Part shown: positions 18,540-26,032 of the stretch, piece after piece
Layout of the letters: each line of letters starts with the position of its first letter
Position numbering within the stretch: the stretch's first letter is position 1
DNA from: CAYXVJ01 sp050309435
GTDB taxonomy: Bacteria; Bacillota; Clostridia; Saccharofermentanales; Fastidiosipilaceae
Assembly (NCBI GenBank): GCA_050309435.1
Contig: JBNRMJ010000011.1
Span: 62,001-126,000, forward strand
Direction of reading: 5' to 3'
Length of the DNA: 64,000 nucleotides
The notes under the pieces: generated by a model
What the model was told of the DNA's origin: nothing
The model's input: the letters and a program-made list of their open reading frames with translations, nothing else
Database searches by the model: none
Program-made: the position numbers and the translations under genes

Positions 18540-19742
18540 TCAAACGAATTCCATAAAAACGAAGTTGGCTACATCTAGACCTCGCCTTGTTAAGCGATAC
18601 CGTTCCCTCTTCCCTTTAACTCTTCCTTCAAGAGACTCGATCAGACCCGATTCATGTAAGCGAGAAAGACTCTCTTGAATGCGCGAAGGCGGTTCCTCAC
18701 GAAAGCGTTCACTGAAATCCGCTAAATCGATACCTTCCAGCATACGGAAGCCAAGGAGGAAAAATTCCAGTTTGGCCTCCTCGTCATCGATCATGTCAGT
18801 TTCAACCGCAGCAGCAAAAGCAGGACTTCGATCGTCACTATATATACGGATATAATCCTCCAGATCAGCCGTATTCATGTAGCGTATACCATCCAGATAA
18901 GCGGCAGCCGCCAAACCGCAGGCAGCATAAGGCTCTCCTTTCCAATACACGAGGTTATGGCGTCCTTCGAAGCCGCGCAGCGAAGAGTTGCTTACTTCAT
19001 AATGGTAGAAACCTGCATCCTCCAGCATTCTTCGGGCTAACTCGTACATGGCCCGTTCGCTATCTTCGTCCGGCAAGTCCTGCATCCTTCCTTCCCGCTT
19101 CATATTGTAAAATGGTGTTCCTTCTTCAATGATTAAAGAATAAAAAGATACATTCTTCAAAGAAAGCTCAAGCAAAAGTCTGACGCTTGCTTCTACATCG
19201 GCGATTGTCTGACCGGGCAGACCGATCATAAGATCAACCGAGATATTCGTAAAACCGGCATCATGAGCCGAATGAATGGTTTTTAGAAAATCTTCCAGAC
19301 TATGCACCCTGCCGATGCGTCTCAGTAAGTTATCGTTAGATGTCTGCAGACCTACGCTAAGTCGATTAATACCGGCTTCATGCAAGCTTCGCAAACCTTC
19401 GCTGTCGGCTGAGCCGGGATTGGCTTCCAGTGTAATCTCGCAATCCTCCGTGAAACCCCACAAGGATCTCACGAGACGAACGACTTCGACGATTTCCCGG
19501 GCAGGTACGGCAGATGGCGTTCCCCCTCCGAAATACATCGATTTGAGCGGAATTAGTTTGCCTTCGTTAGCCAGATGAGTTGCCTGTGCACGCAGTTCGT
19601 TTCTCAGAGCATGAAAATAATCTTTCTGTCTGATTTCCAAGCCGGCAAAGGAAACAAAGTCACAGTACAGACACTTGGATTTACAAAACGGAACGTGTAT
19701 GTATAAAGAACTCGGAGCCATGGTTCGATATGGATTTGACAT
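18540..19742 (-). CDS. hemW: radical SAM heme chaperone HemW
   Basis: Radical SAM protein of the HemN/HemW family; HemW carries heme to targets rather than oxidising coproporphyrinogen. 400 aa, as expected for HemW. The [4Fe-4S] cluster motif CxxxCxxC is Cys20, Cys24, Cys27 (YIHVPFCKSKCLYCDF). GGGTPS follows in the SAM-binding region. ATG at 19742 has AGGAGAG upstream, which includes the stop of the preceding DUF4276 gene, so the two are probably translationally coupled. The heat-shock operon lies immediately downstream (150 bp) behind its own promoter. In many Firmicutes lepA precedes hemW; here the ATPase/DUF4276 pair takes that place. Confidence 0.9.
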   Translation of the reverse strand: MSNPYRTMAPSSLYIHVPFCKSKCLYCDFVSFAGLEIRQKDYFHALRNELRAQATHLANEGKLIPLKSMYFGGGTPSAVPAREIVEVVRLVRSLWGFTEDCEITLEANPGSADSEGLRSLHEAGINRLSVGLQTSNDNLLRRIGRVHSLEDFLKTIHSAHDAGFTNISVDLMIGLPGQTIADVEASVRLLLELSLKNVSFYSLIIEEGTPFYNMKREGRMQDLPDEDSERAMYELARRMLEDAGFYHYEVSNSSLRGFEGRHNLVYWKGEPYAACGLAAAAYLDGIRYMNTADLEDYIRIYSDDRSPAFAAAVETDMIDDEEAKLEFFLLGFRMLEGIDLADFSERFREEPPSRIQESLSRLHESGLIESLEGRVKGKRERYRLTRRGLDVANFVFMEFV

Positions 19743-19743
19743 T

Positions 19744-20418
19744 TTACTCTCCTGTTTCAAGCTGATCCAGGCATTTTAACAGATATTCATAAAATGAGCG
19801 GAAACTTGGCGACACGTTTCGCCGCGCTTCCAGATGTGGAGCAATTTTCTCGGCCCATTTATGCTTATAGCTCCCGACGGCAGGATAACCGGCCTTAATC
19901 AGATGAACGGCCTGTTCGCCCAGTAAGGCTCTTGCCAGTACTTCCCAGGTACCGACGACAGAATCCTGAACATATGCATCCAATACACTCGTATCAATAT
20001 CGGGGTAAGCCGCGAGCAGTGCCTGACGGTCTGCGAGCAGCCATGCTTCCAGTTCCTCGATGGCGATGCCGATGACAACCGTTAAACCGTCGGCGTACTT
20101 CCTTCGCAGATTCATAATATCCCGGTATAATACCTGCGGTTCTCGGTAATCGGTATCGAAAACGACAATCACGATGTTTCGATCAGAGGATTGATATGAT
20201 TTGGCGTAAACACGCAGCCTCGCGGGCAATAGCTGAAAAAGACCCGAGGCAAATACTGCCGGCGCCTGATCCCAGTCAGCAGGCAACTTACCGATTCCCC
20301 TATGTCGGCGGATGGAATAGGTCCACGGTACACTCCGCTCCCTTAAGATAGAGTTCATCAAGCCGGATACAACTTCTCCGCCGGACGAGTCTTCGACAAG
20401 AACTTCGATATGATACAT
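19744..20418 (-). CDS. DUF4276-family TOPRIM-like protein, partner of the upstream ATPase
   Basis: 224 aa from the ATG at 20418 (AAGGG 9 nt upstream). The layout fits a TOPRIM fold: a first strand ending in an acidic residue (HIEVLVED, Glu9), a DxD after a hydrophobic strand (VVFDTD, Asp88 and Asp90), and then IAIEELEAWLLAD (Glu121, Glu122, Glu124, Trp126), which I recognise as the DUF4276 hallmark. TOPRIM acidic residues bind Mg2+ in nucleases, primases and topoisomerases, so nuclease activity is possible but unproven. Starts 13 bp after the ATPase gene and ends 1 nt before hemW. Confidence 0.68.
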   Translation of the reverse strand: MYHIEVLVEDSSGGEVVSGLMNSILRERSVPWTYSIRRHRGIGKLPADWDQAPAVFASGLFQLLPARLRVYAKSYQSSDRNIVIVVFDTDYREPQVLYRDIMNLRRKYADGLTVVIGIAIEELEAWLLADRQALLAAYPDIDTSVLDAYVQDSVVGTWEVLARALLGEQAVHLIKAGYPAVGSYKHKWAEKIAPHLEARRNVSPSFRSFYEYLLKCLDQLETGE

Positions 20419-20431
20419 TAGCAACTACCCT

Positions 20432-21673
20432 TCAGGCCTTCTGTTCGGGATCCAAATGGCCGGAATACCACAGTGCACTCATGCCAATCCTTTCATCATA
20501 GAAAGCTTTAACCAGAGGCAAGTCTTCTGCATTTACGACGCGACTACCCGATTCTTCGCCTTTTGGCCTGTACATCACCCAAACCTCCCTCGGAGCCAGA
20601 CTTTCAAGCAGATTTTGACTATGAGTGCTTAAGACAATCTGATTGATCCTCTCCTGCATGACGTAATCGCGCATCGCTTTAGCCAGTTCGTCAATCATGT
20701 TGTAATACAATCCATGATCCGGATTTTCGATTAGAATCAAGGGTCTCGGATCAGGATCGGCAAGTAAAAGAAACAGACTCAGTAACTTCAATTCACCGCC
20801 GGTTAAACTGTCCGTTCGAATTCGCTTTATGAGATCACTGCCATGAGGCATCCGATCTTTCAGCGAAACCAGAACACGGCTGTAATGTACGGGATCATTT
20901 CTTTTCATGTATGAAAAAACATTCGCGATGTTGCTGCCTTCTTCATTTAAGTGATGATGCCCCCCGCCTCCAGCGTCCAACTGCATACGATGCTTATCGC
21001 GAAGTTGACGAAGACCTGTATCTTCGGCGGCATCCGTGAAGCGACAGAAAAACCAGGATAGAATAAAATCAAGGAGCGTACACATTTCGGGGTAATCGCG
21101 CAAGCGTCCGTAACTAGCCAAAGCAGGGCGTTTTCGATCAACTACTTGAGTCTTTCTTGGAAGCTGATCCTGAACAACGGTACCCTTACCGTTCATTAAA
21201 TCCAGCAGGAGCGCCATAGGAGGAAGATCATCAAGCAAGACTCCCTCCCGGACAAGCAAGCGGCATTGCTTTTCGCTTAACTTAAGTGAATGTACCTGCT
21301 CGTGTTTAACTCTCGGACGGCCATGTTTATCTGCCGTAATCCGTAAATAATAGCAAAGGATACTCTGCAAGCTCTGATCAAAAACAATGAGATCAAAGAT
21401 CATATCGGCGGAGGAATGACGGGATCTCAAGTGCTGAAAGCCGATATTAATGCCATGAGTCGCCGCTTCTGCCAGCCCTTCCTTCAAACAATGGTGTAAA
21501 AACTCCAAACTGCGAAATAGTGATGTTTTACCGACACTGTTTTCTCCAATGACGGCATTCAGCTCAACGAGCATTCTCCGGTCTTCTTTCGCTCCCGATA
21601 GTGCTTCGCGATCCAGGCCGAAGCAGACATCATGAAGGACTTCGAAATTACATACTCTCAGACCCAGAATCAT
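20432..21673 (-). CDS. ABC/SMC-type ATPase (AAA15-like), OLD/PARIS-type architecture
   Basis: 413 aa from the ATG at 21673 (GAGGTG 6 nt upstream). Walker A is GENSVGKT (residues 43-50). The ABC signature-like LTGGE is at 290-294, Walker B reads LILIENPD with Glu316 and Asn317 where most relatives have Asp/Glu-Glu, and the switch motif STHSQ has His351. The catalytic Glu position is thus Asn317, which may lower hydrolysis. A central helical insert (about 90-285) replaces the SMC coiled coil. Such ATPases commonly pair with a TOPRIM or DUF4276 protein, as here. No promoter fits between the hairpin upstream (21697-21729) and the start, so it may rely on read-through. Confidence 0.78.
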   Translation of the reverse strand: MILGLRVCNFEVLHDVCFGLDREALSGAKEDRRMLVELNAVIGENSVGKTSLFRSLEFLHHCLKEGLAEAATHGINIGFQHLRSRHSSADMIFDLIVFDQSLQSILCYYLRITADKHGRPRVKHEQVHSLKLSEKQCRLLVREGVLLDDLPPMALLLDLMNGKGTVVQDQLPRKTQVVDRKRPALASYGRLRDYPEMCTLLDFILSWFFCRFTDAAEDTGLRQLRDKHRMQLDAGGGGHHHLNEEGSNIANVFSYMKRNDPVHYSRVLVSLKDRMPHGSDLIKRIRTDSLTGGELKLLSLFLLLADPDPRPLILIENPDHGLYYNMIDELAKAMRDYVMQERINQIVLSTHSQNLLESLAPREVWVMYRPKGEESGSRVVNAEDLPLVKAFYDERIGMSALWYSGHLDPEQKA

Positions 21674-21696
21674 AATTAACACCTCGATAAAATATA

Positions 21697-21729
21697 AGCT
21701 CGTTTCGGTTATGGCTTCCGAAACGAGCT
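21697..21729 (-). terminator. terminator hairpin between stomatin gene and ATPase gene
   Basis: Perfect 12 bp stem AGCTCGTTTCGG / CCGAAACGAGCT with a 9 nt loop, followed on the minus strand by TATATTTTAT. It should end or attenuate transcription from nfeD and the stomatin gene. Confidence 0.75.
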
Positions 21730-21772
21730 CATTTACGCCCAACTTAGAAGCCAATCAGGCTCAAGTGGTCAT

Positions 21773-22750
21773 TTAGTTTTCAGTCACGGGCGCTGCCTCT
21801 TTTTCAACACCATCTGACTCTTTATCGCTCATTACCTCTTTCAGAGCGGTTCCCAGAGTAGCTAAATTCTGCAACTCAGACGGAACAATGATCTTCGTGG
21901 CTCTGCCGTCGGCAACTTTTTCGAGTGCTTCCAGGCTGCGAAGTTGAATTAAAGCTGTGTCAGCCTGAACTTCCTTGATCATACGCAGACCTTCGGCTCT
22001 TGCTTTTTGAACGGTCAGGATAGCTGTCGCTTCACCTTCCGCCTCTCGAATTTTCTGTTCGCGAACGGCATCTGCCCGTAAAATGGCAGATGCTTTCTCG
22101 CCTTCCGCGACACGGATCGCACCTTCCTTAAGACCTTCGGCACGAAGAATTGATTCGCGTTTTTCACGTTCGGCCTTCATCTGCTTTTCCATCGCCGACT
22201 GAATATCCTGAGGCGGTAAAATATTCTTCAGCTCGACACGATTTACCTTAATGCCCCAGGGATCCGTGGCTTCGTCCAGGATCAAACGCATCTTGGTATT
22301 GATCAAATCACGCGATGTCAATGTTTCGTCGAGTTCCAGATCACCGATGATGTTTCTAAGTGTAGTAGCCGCCAGGTTTTCGATAGCCTGACCCGGATTT
22401 TCGATACCGTAAGTATAAAGCTTGGGATCGGTAATCTGATAGAAGAGAACCGTATCGATCTGCATAGTGACGTTATCTTTCGTGATAACAGGCTGAGGCT
22501 GAAAATCGAATACTTGCTCTTTCAAAGAAGTCATGCGAGCGATACGATCAATGAAAGGAATCTTAAAGTGGATTCCCGTGTCCCAGGTAGTTAAGTAAGC
22601 ACCGAGACGCTCGATGACATATGCTCTGGCTTGCGGAACGATACGGATGTTGCGAACCAAAATAACAATGATGACCAAAATAATGGCTATAACCACTGTT
22701 AATGAGCCGAGTCCATTCGTTAAATCGGTCATACCTGCGTATAGTTTCAT
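21773..22750 (-). CDS. stomatin-like SPFH-domain membrane protein (QmcA/paraslipin type)
   Basis: 325 aa. One N-terminal membrane helix (LTVVIAIILVIIVILV) followed by the SPFH/band-7 domain (RIVPQARAYVIERLGAY...LDETLTSRDLINTKM) and a helical, coiled-coil-prone part rich in Ala, Glu and Arg (REKRESILRAEG...EGEKASAILRADAVREQKI). Such proteins oligomerise on membranes and scaffold microdomains. ATG has AAGGAGG upstream. It follows the nfeD gene by 56 bp, the classical partnership. Confidence 0.92.
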   Translation of the reverse strand: MKLYAGMTDLTNGLGSLTVVIAIILVIIVILVRNIRIVPQARAYVIERLGAYLTTWDTGIHFKIPFIDRIARMTSLKEQVFDFQPQPVITKDNVTMQIDTVLFYQITDPKLYTYGIENPGQAIENLAATTLRNIIGDLELDETLTSRDLINTKMRLILDEATDPWGIKVNRVELKNILPPQDIQSAMEKQMKAEREKRESILRAEGLKEGAIRVAEGEKASAILRADAVREQKIREAEGEATAILTVQKARAEGLRMIKEVQADTALIQLRSLEALEKVADGRATKIIVPSELQNLATLGTALKEVMSDKESDGVEKEAAPVTEN

Positions 22751-22806
22751 AATCTTTCCTCCTTGGATTTTTATCAGATAAAGCAGTTCACTATAGTGAC
22801 TGATAC

Positions 22807-23316
22807 CTATCTGTTGCTTTTATCGTCTGCTGATGCTTCAGCCGTCAATGCTACAGGTTCTACAATCAGTTTGACTCCCGATATTGCCAAAACCCGAACC
22901 TTTTCGCCGACAGAAATTGCTTCACCGTCACGCGTAACCGCAGACCATACCATCCCTTCGACTTTTACCTGGCCCTGACCCAGCACAGCATCAATCGGAA
23001 TGGTAACGACACCAATCTTTCCAATGAATCGATCTGCATTCGTCGCCGTCTTATTGAATCGACCAACATTCAGCCTCTTGCGATAACGCCATCCGATTCC
23101 GAGAAAGACAGTCGATACCAGCAAGAATGCGACAATCTGCCAGCCGATCCCGCCACCAAGCAAGGCCACTACCATAGCGACCAAGGCTCCGCCGGTAAAC
23201 CAGATGGTTAGCAACATAACAGTTGACATTTCTATCAAGAGAAAAAGCGCTGCTAAAATAAGCCAGATCAACCACGCTTCAAGTCCGCCCAAAGAAGTGA
23301 AATTGAATAATGTCAT
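22807..23316 (-). CDS. NfeD-like membrane protein
   Basis: 169 aa from the ATG at 23316 (AGGGGAGG upstream); the longer in-frame version adds 40 non-conserved residues. Three to four hydrophobic segments (LIWLILAALFLLIEMS, LLTIWFTGGALVAMVVALL, WQIVAFLLVSTVFLGI) precede a C-terminal OB-fold (GKIGVVTIPIDAVLGQGQVKVEGMVWSA...VGEKVRVLAISGVKLIVEPV), the truncated NfeD1b type. Works with the adjacent stomatin-like protein at the membrane. Confidence 0.9.
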   Translation of the reverse strand: MTLFNFTSLGGLEAWLIWLILAALFLLIEMSTVMLLTIWFTGGALVAMVVALLGGGIGWQIVAFLLVSTVFLGIGWRYRKRLNVGRFNKTATNADRFIGKIGVVTIPIDAVLGQGQVKVEGMVWSAVTRDGEAISVGEKVRVLAISGVKLIVEPVALTAEASADDKSNR

Positions 23317-23376
23317 AATACCTCCCCTTAATATCAATGCCGCCCGGGTTGATTTCGAATTTACTAACTTACTTAC

Positions 23377-23385
23377 ATTATACCA
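23377..23385 (-). promoter_or_regulatory. extended -10 promoter for the nfeD-stomatin unit
   Basis: On the minus strand TGGTATAAT forms an extended -10, 61 bp before the nfeD start; no good -35. Confidence 0.45.
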
Positions 23386-23441
23386 TTCATCACTCATGGG
23401 GTATGAACTGATATTGATTTTCATACGAGATAGCAAAAACT

Positions 23442-23470
23442 AAAAAAGCAGCCCCGGAACAGGACTGCTT
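23442..23470 (-). terminator. intrinsic terminator after the M28 gene
   Basis: Stem AAGCAG...CTGCTT with inner CC/GG pairs (23446-23470), followed on the minus strand by a run of six T. It ends the galT-M28 unit. Confidence 0.75.
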
Positions 23471-23489
23471 AAGATATTTTTAATGGAAT

Positions 23490-24824
23490 TTAGTCTTCTA
23501 TATCGGCTTCGCTCACGGGAATATATGAGAACGAACCTTTCTTAATGGCTTCAACGAAGATAAAGGCCATCGTATTAATACGGTCCTGAAGAATTTTTGT
23601 ACCCAAACTAATGCGTAAGGTGCTCGTGTTATCAAAATCGGTTCCGCTGACCCGGCCGCCTGTCGCTTCGAATGCGGGATGCTCGGACTCCGTCACTTGA
23701 TCCAGCGAATCTACGTCATATTCAGCTGCTTCGAAGAAGACAACCGGGATTCCTGCCGCATCAAAAGGCGTATAGTCTCCTTCGCGTAAGGTAAACTCTC
23801 GGAAGACATGCTCGCCTTCGTAACCCGGTACTTCTACCATATAACCGCCCTGATTCATGACGAGATCTACGCCCATCGTTCCTCTAAGGTCATGTTCCAG
23901 CGCAACATCGGTAGCCTCGTAGAGCTTGCGTCGCATCTCATACTTGCGATTCGAAAGAAGCGAATTGCGGCCCGCATGTGCATAGAGTTTGTCACCGGCA
24001 TAAATGCTTTGAACCGTATAGACACAGTCTGTTCGAGTTAACTCTTCTTGACTCATTGAACTCAGATAAGAGCGTGCTCCGCGAAAATCATCTCCTCCCG
24101 CACCGAAGAAGACCAGCACCACATCGTAAGCTGTCTTTTCGCTGCGCAGCGCACGGGCGGTTGTCATGAGCGCCGCTATACCGGATGCATTATCCGATAT
24201 TCCATCGAATTTAGCTACCGGCAATTCGCCTTCGCTGCTGCTTTCAGACTCCTCTGCCGAAGTTTCGGTTGTTGTTTCTTCCGCCGAAGATTCTGACGGC
24301 TCTTCCTCATGTACCGAAGCAGGCGAATCATAGTGCGTACCGATGATGACTTGCATTTTATATATTGACGGTTTATCTTTGGTGGCCATGGTACCGCTGC
24401 CTACCGTCACCGGAACCCGCTCGCGATAGGTTTCCAGCTCTTCTTCGTTATAGAAGCCTTCGCCTTCGATGCGTACGACGATGTTCCGGCTGAACACCTG
24501 ACTGCCATCTTCTCGCGTCACACTGAAATTATGAACTTCCGGTTCATAGCCCAGCAGTTTCAACTCCTCGATGATCAAGTCTCCGGTGGCCTGCTCATTG
24601 GCACTGTATGCTTGGCGATAAGCGATATTTTCATTGGCGAGACGAAAGGCCAGCTGCATGCCGTAATTGCCGTAGTCGGCGACTTCGCTGCTGTCTTCGT
24701 CTCCCCTGTCGCAGGATACCAGCCATAAAGGACCCAGAAAGGCCATCAACAACATGAGGAAAAACGAAATTCCTCTGCGCAGCTGATATCTTGCAGGTAA
24801 TGTGCCACTATGTCTTCGTCCCAT
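23490..24824 (-). CDS. M28-family metallopeptidase-like lipoprotein
   Basis: 444 aa. Basic N-terminus, hydrophobic signal helix and lipobox LVSC with Cys38, so it should be lipid-anchored outside the membrane. The M28 zinc motifs GTHYDS (His164, Asp166) and GISDNASG (Asp211) are visible. The next motif, normally a Glu-Glu pair (catalytic base and ligand), reads FFGAGGDDFRGA, with Gly243-Gly244 in that place and Asp245-Asp246 just after; whether the aspartates take over cannot be judged. A Ser/Glu/Thr-rich insert (about 172-200) looks disordered. ATG at 24824 is preferred for spacing to GTGAG; the ATG at 24830 is also possible. Six to twelve bp after galT. Confidence 0.75.
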   Translation of the reverse strand: MGRRHSGTLPARYQLRRGISFFLMLLMAFLGPLWLVSCDRGDEDSSEVADYGNYGMQLAFRLANENIAYRQAYSANEQATGDLIIEELKLLGYEPEVHNFSVTREDGSQVFSRNIVVRIEGEGFYNEEELETYRERVPVTVGSGTMATKDKPSIYKMQVIIGTHYDSPASVHEEEPSESSAEETTTETSAEESESSSEGELPVAKFDGISDNASGIAALMTTARALRSEKTAYDVVLVFFGAGGDDFRGARSYLSSMSQEELTRTDCVYTVQSIYAGDKLYAHAGRNSLLSNRKYEMRRKLYEATDVALEHDLRGTMGVDLVMNQGGYMVEVPGYEGEHVFREFTLREGDYTPFDAAGIPVVFFEAAEYDVDSLDQVTESEHPAFEATGGRVSGTDFDNTSTLRISLGTKILQDRINTMAFIFVEAIKKGSFSYIPVSEADIED

Positions 24825-24836
24825 TCTCATCTCACT

Positions 24837-25808
24837 TTATTTTCTCGTCTCGCTAAAGCGTTTCGCGGCTTCGCGTAAATCCTCGGCGATGGCCTCGGGT
24901 GCGGTTGTATTGCAGTGCGCCCATGCACCTGTCTCGCTGGAAGCATTATACTTGATTTTCGTAGCACTTCGCATCGGCGGGAAGAACTCGATATGGAAAT
25001 GATAATCCTCGTCGACTCCTCTGTTTACCGGAGCATTGTTCATGCACATCATATACGGGAACTTCGTATCGAAGAGAGAATCAAGAGTACCGGCAGCCAT
25101 TAAAACAGCCTCTGCCAGATCATCTTCCTCTTTTTCCGTTAGCTCGGCTATCGTTCTTACATGGCGGTTTGCCACGATATTGATGCCATAAGGATACTCG
25201 CTGTAGAACGGCAAGTAAATCGTGAAGCTGTCATTTTGATAAACGATACGTCGGCCGTCGGCAATTTCCGCAGCAACATAATCGCACATCAGGCAGTTAC
25301 CTGTCTGTTCTCTATGCGCCTGTTGCGAGAGGACTTTCAATTCCATCTTTTTCGGTAAAAAGGGATAAGCATAAATCTGACCATGAGGATGCGGCATCGT
25401 AACACCTACGGGTTCGCCGCGATTCTCGAAGATAAAGACATATTTCACTTTTTCGTCAGCGGACAATTCTATGAACCGATCACGCCAGAGAGTAACCAGT
25501 TTACGCACATGAGACAGAGGAAGTTCCGGCAGTGTTACTTCATGTTCGGGCGAATATAAAATGACTTCGCATTTTCCGTATGCAGGCGCCAGTTTAAAAA
25601 AATCCCCTGCGACATCATCGGGTTCGGGCGGATTCGTCGAAAGAGCCGGGAAATCGTTATCATATTTCAGAACATCAAAATGCTCGGGAACCTGTCCCGA
25701 ACCCGGACAAAAAGGGCACCAATCCTTGGGCATTTGAGGACGATCCTGTCGATGCGAAGCAATCATCACCCAATCTTGTGTAAATGGATTCCATCTAATC
25801 TCTGCCAT
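24837..25808 (-). CDS. galT: galactose-1-phosphate uridylyltransferase
   Basis: Leloir pathway enzyme that swaps UMP between UDP-glucose and galactose-1-phosphate. 323 aa from the ATG at 25808 (TGGAGG upstream). Zinc site CPFC (Cys31, Cys34) and active site HPHGQ with the nucleophile His142 are intact, and YHFHIEFFPP near the C-terminus is as expected. galK lies 25 kb away at 50846, so the pathway is split; galE is not in the window. Confidence 0.95.
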   Translation of the reverse strand: MAEIRWNPFTQDWVMIASHRQDRPQMPKDWCPFCPGSGQVPEHFDVLKYDNDFPALSTNPPEPDDVAGDFFKLAPAYGKCEVILYSPEHEVTLPELPLSHVRKLVTLWRDRFIELSADEKVKYVFIFENRGEPVGVTMPHPHGQIYAYPFLPKKMELKVLSQQAHREQTGNCLMCDYVAAEIADGRRIVYQNDSFTIYLPFYSEYPYGINIVANRHVRTIAELTEKEEDDLAEAVLMAAGTLDSLFDTKFPYMMCMNNAPVNRGVDEDYHFHIEFFPPMRSATKIKYNASSETGAWAHCNTTAPEAIAEDLREAAKRFSETRK

Positions 25809-25929
25809 TGAAACCTCCAAGCAAATATCTCATAAAGTCCGTGTGTCTTAGCGGACGGACTTATCTATGCAATTATATCAATATATCAAATGTGCGGCAT
25901 CATTTCATCCGAGATACATGAACTCAAGT

Positions 25930-25959
25930 GCCTTACTATGTGGTAAATTATAGTAAGGC
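25930..25959. promoter_or_regulatory. 10 bp inverted repeat in the galT / carboxypeptidase-like intergenic region
   Basis: GCCTTACTAT (25930-25939) and ATAGTAAGGC (25950-25959) are exact inverted repeats with a 10 nt centre. There is no T-run on either side, so an operator is more likely than a terminator. A second small hairpin (ATTGCC-TGCC-GGCAAT) follows about 12 bp downstream. Confidence 0.45.
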
Positions 25960-26032
25960 GTATGTATGATTGCCTGCCGGCAATAGTAATTTATTCGCAT
26001 AACGGTTTAACTCCGGAGGATATTATATAGTA

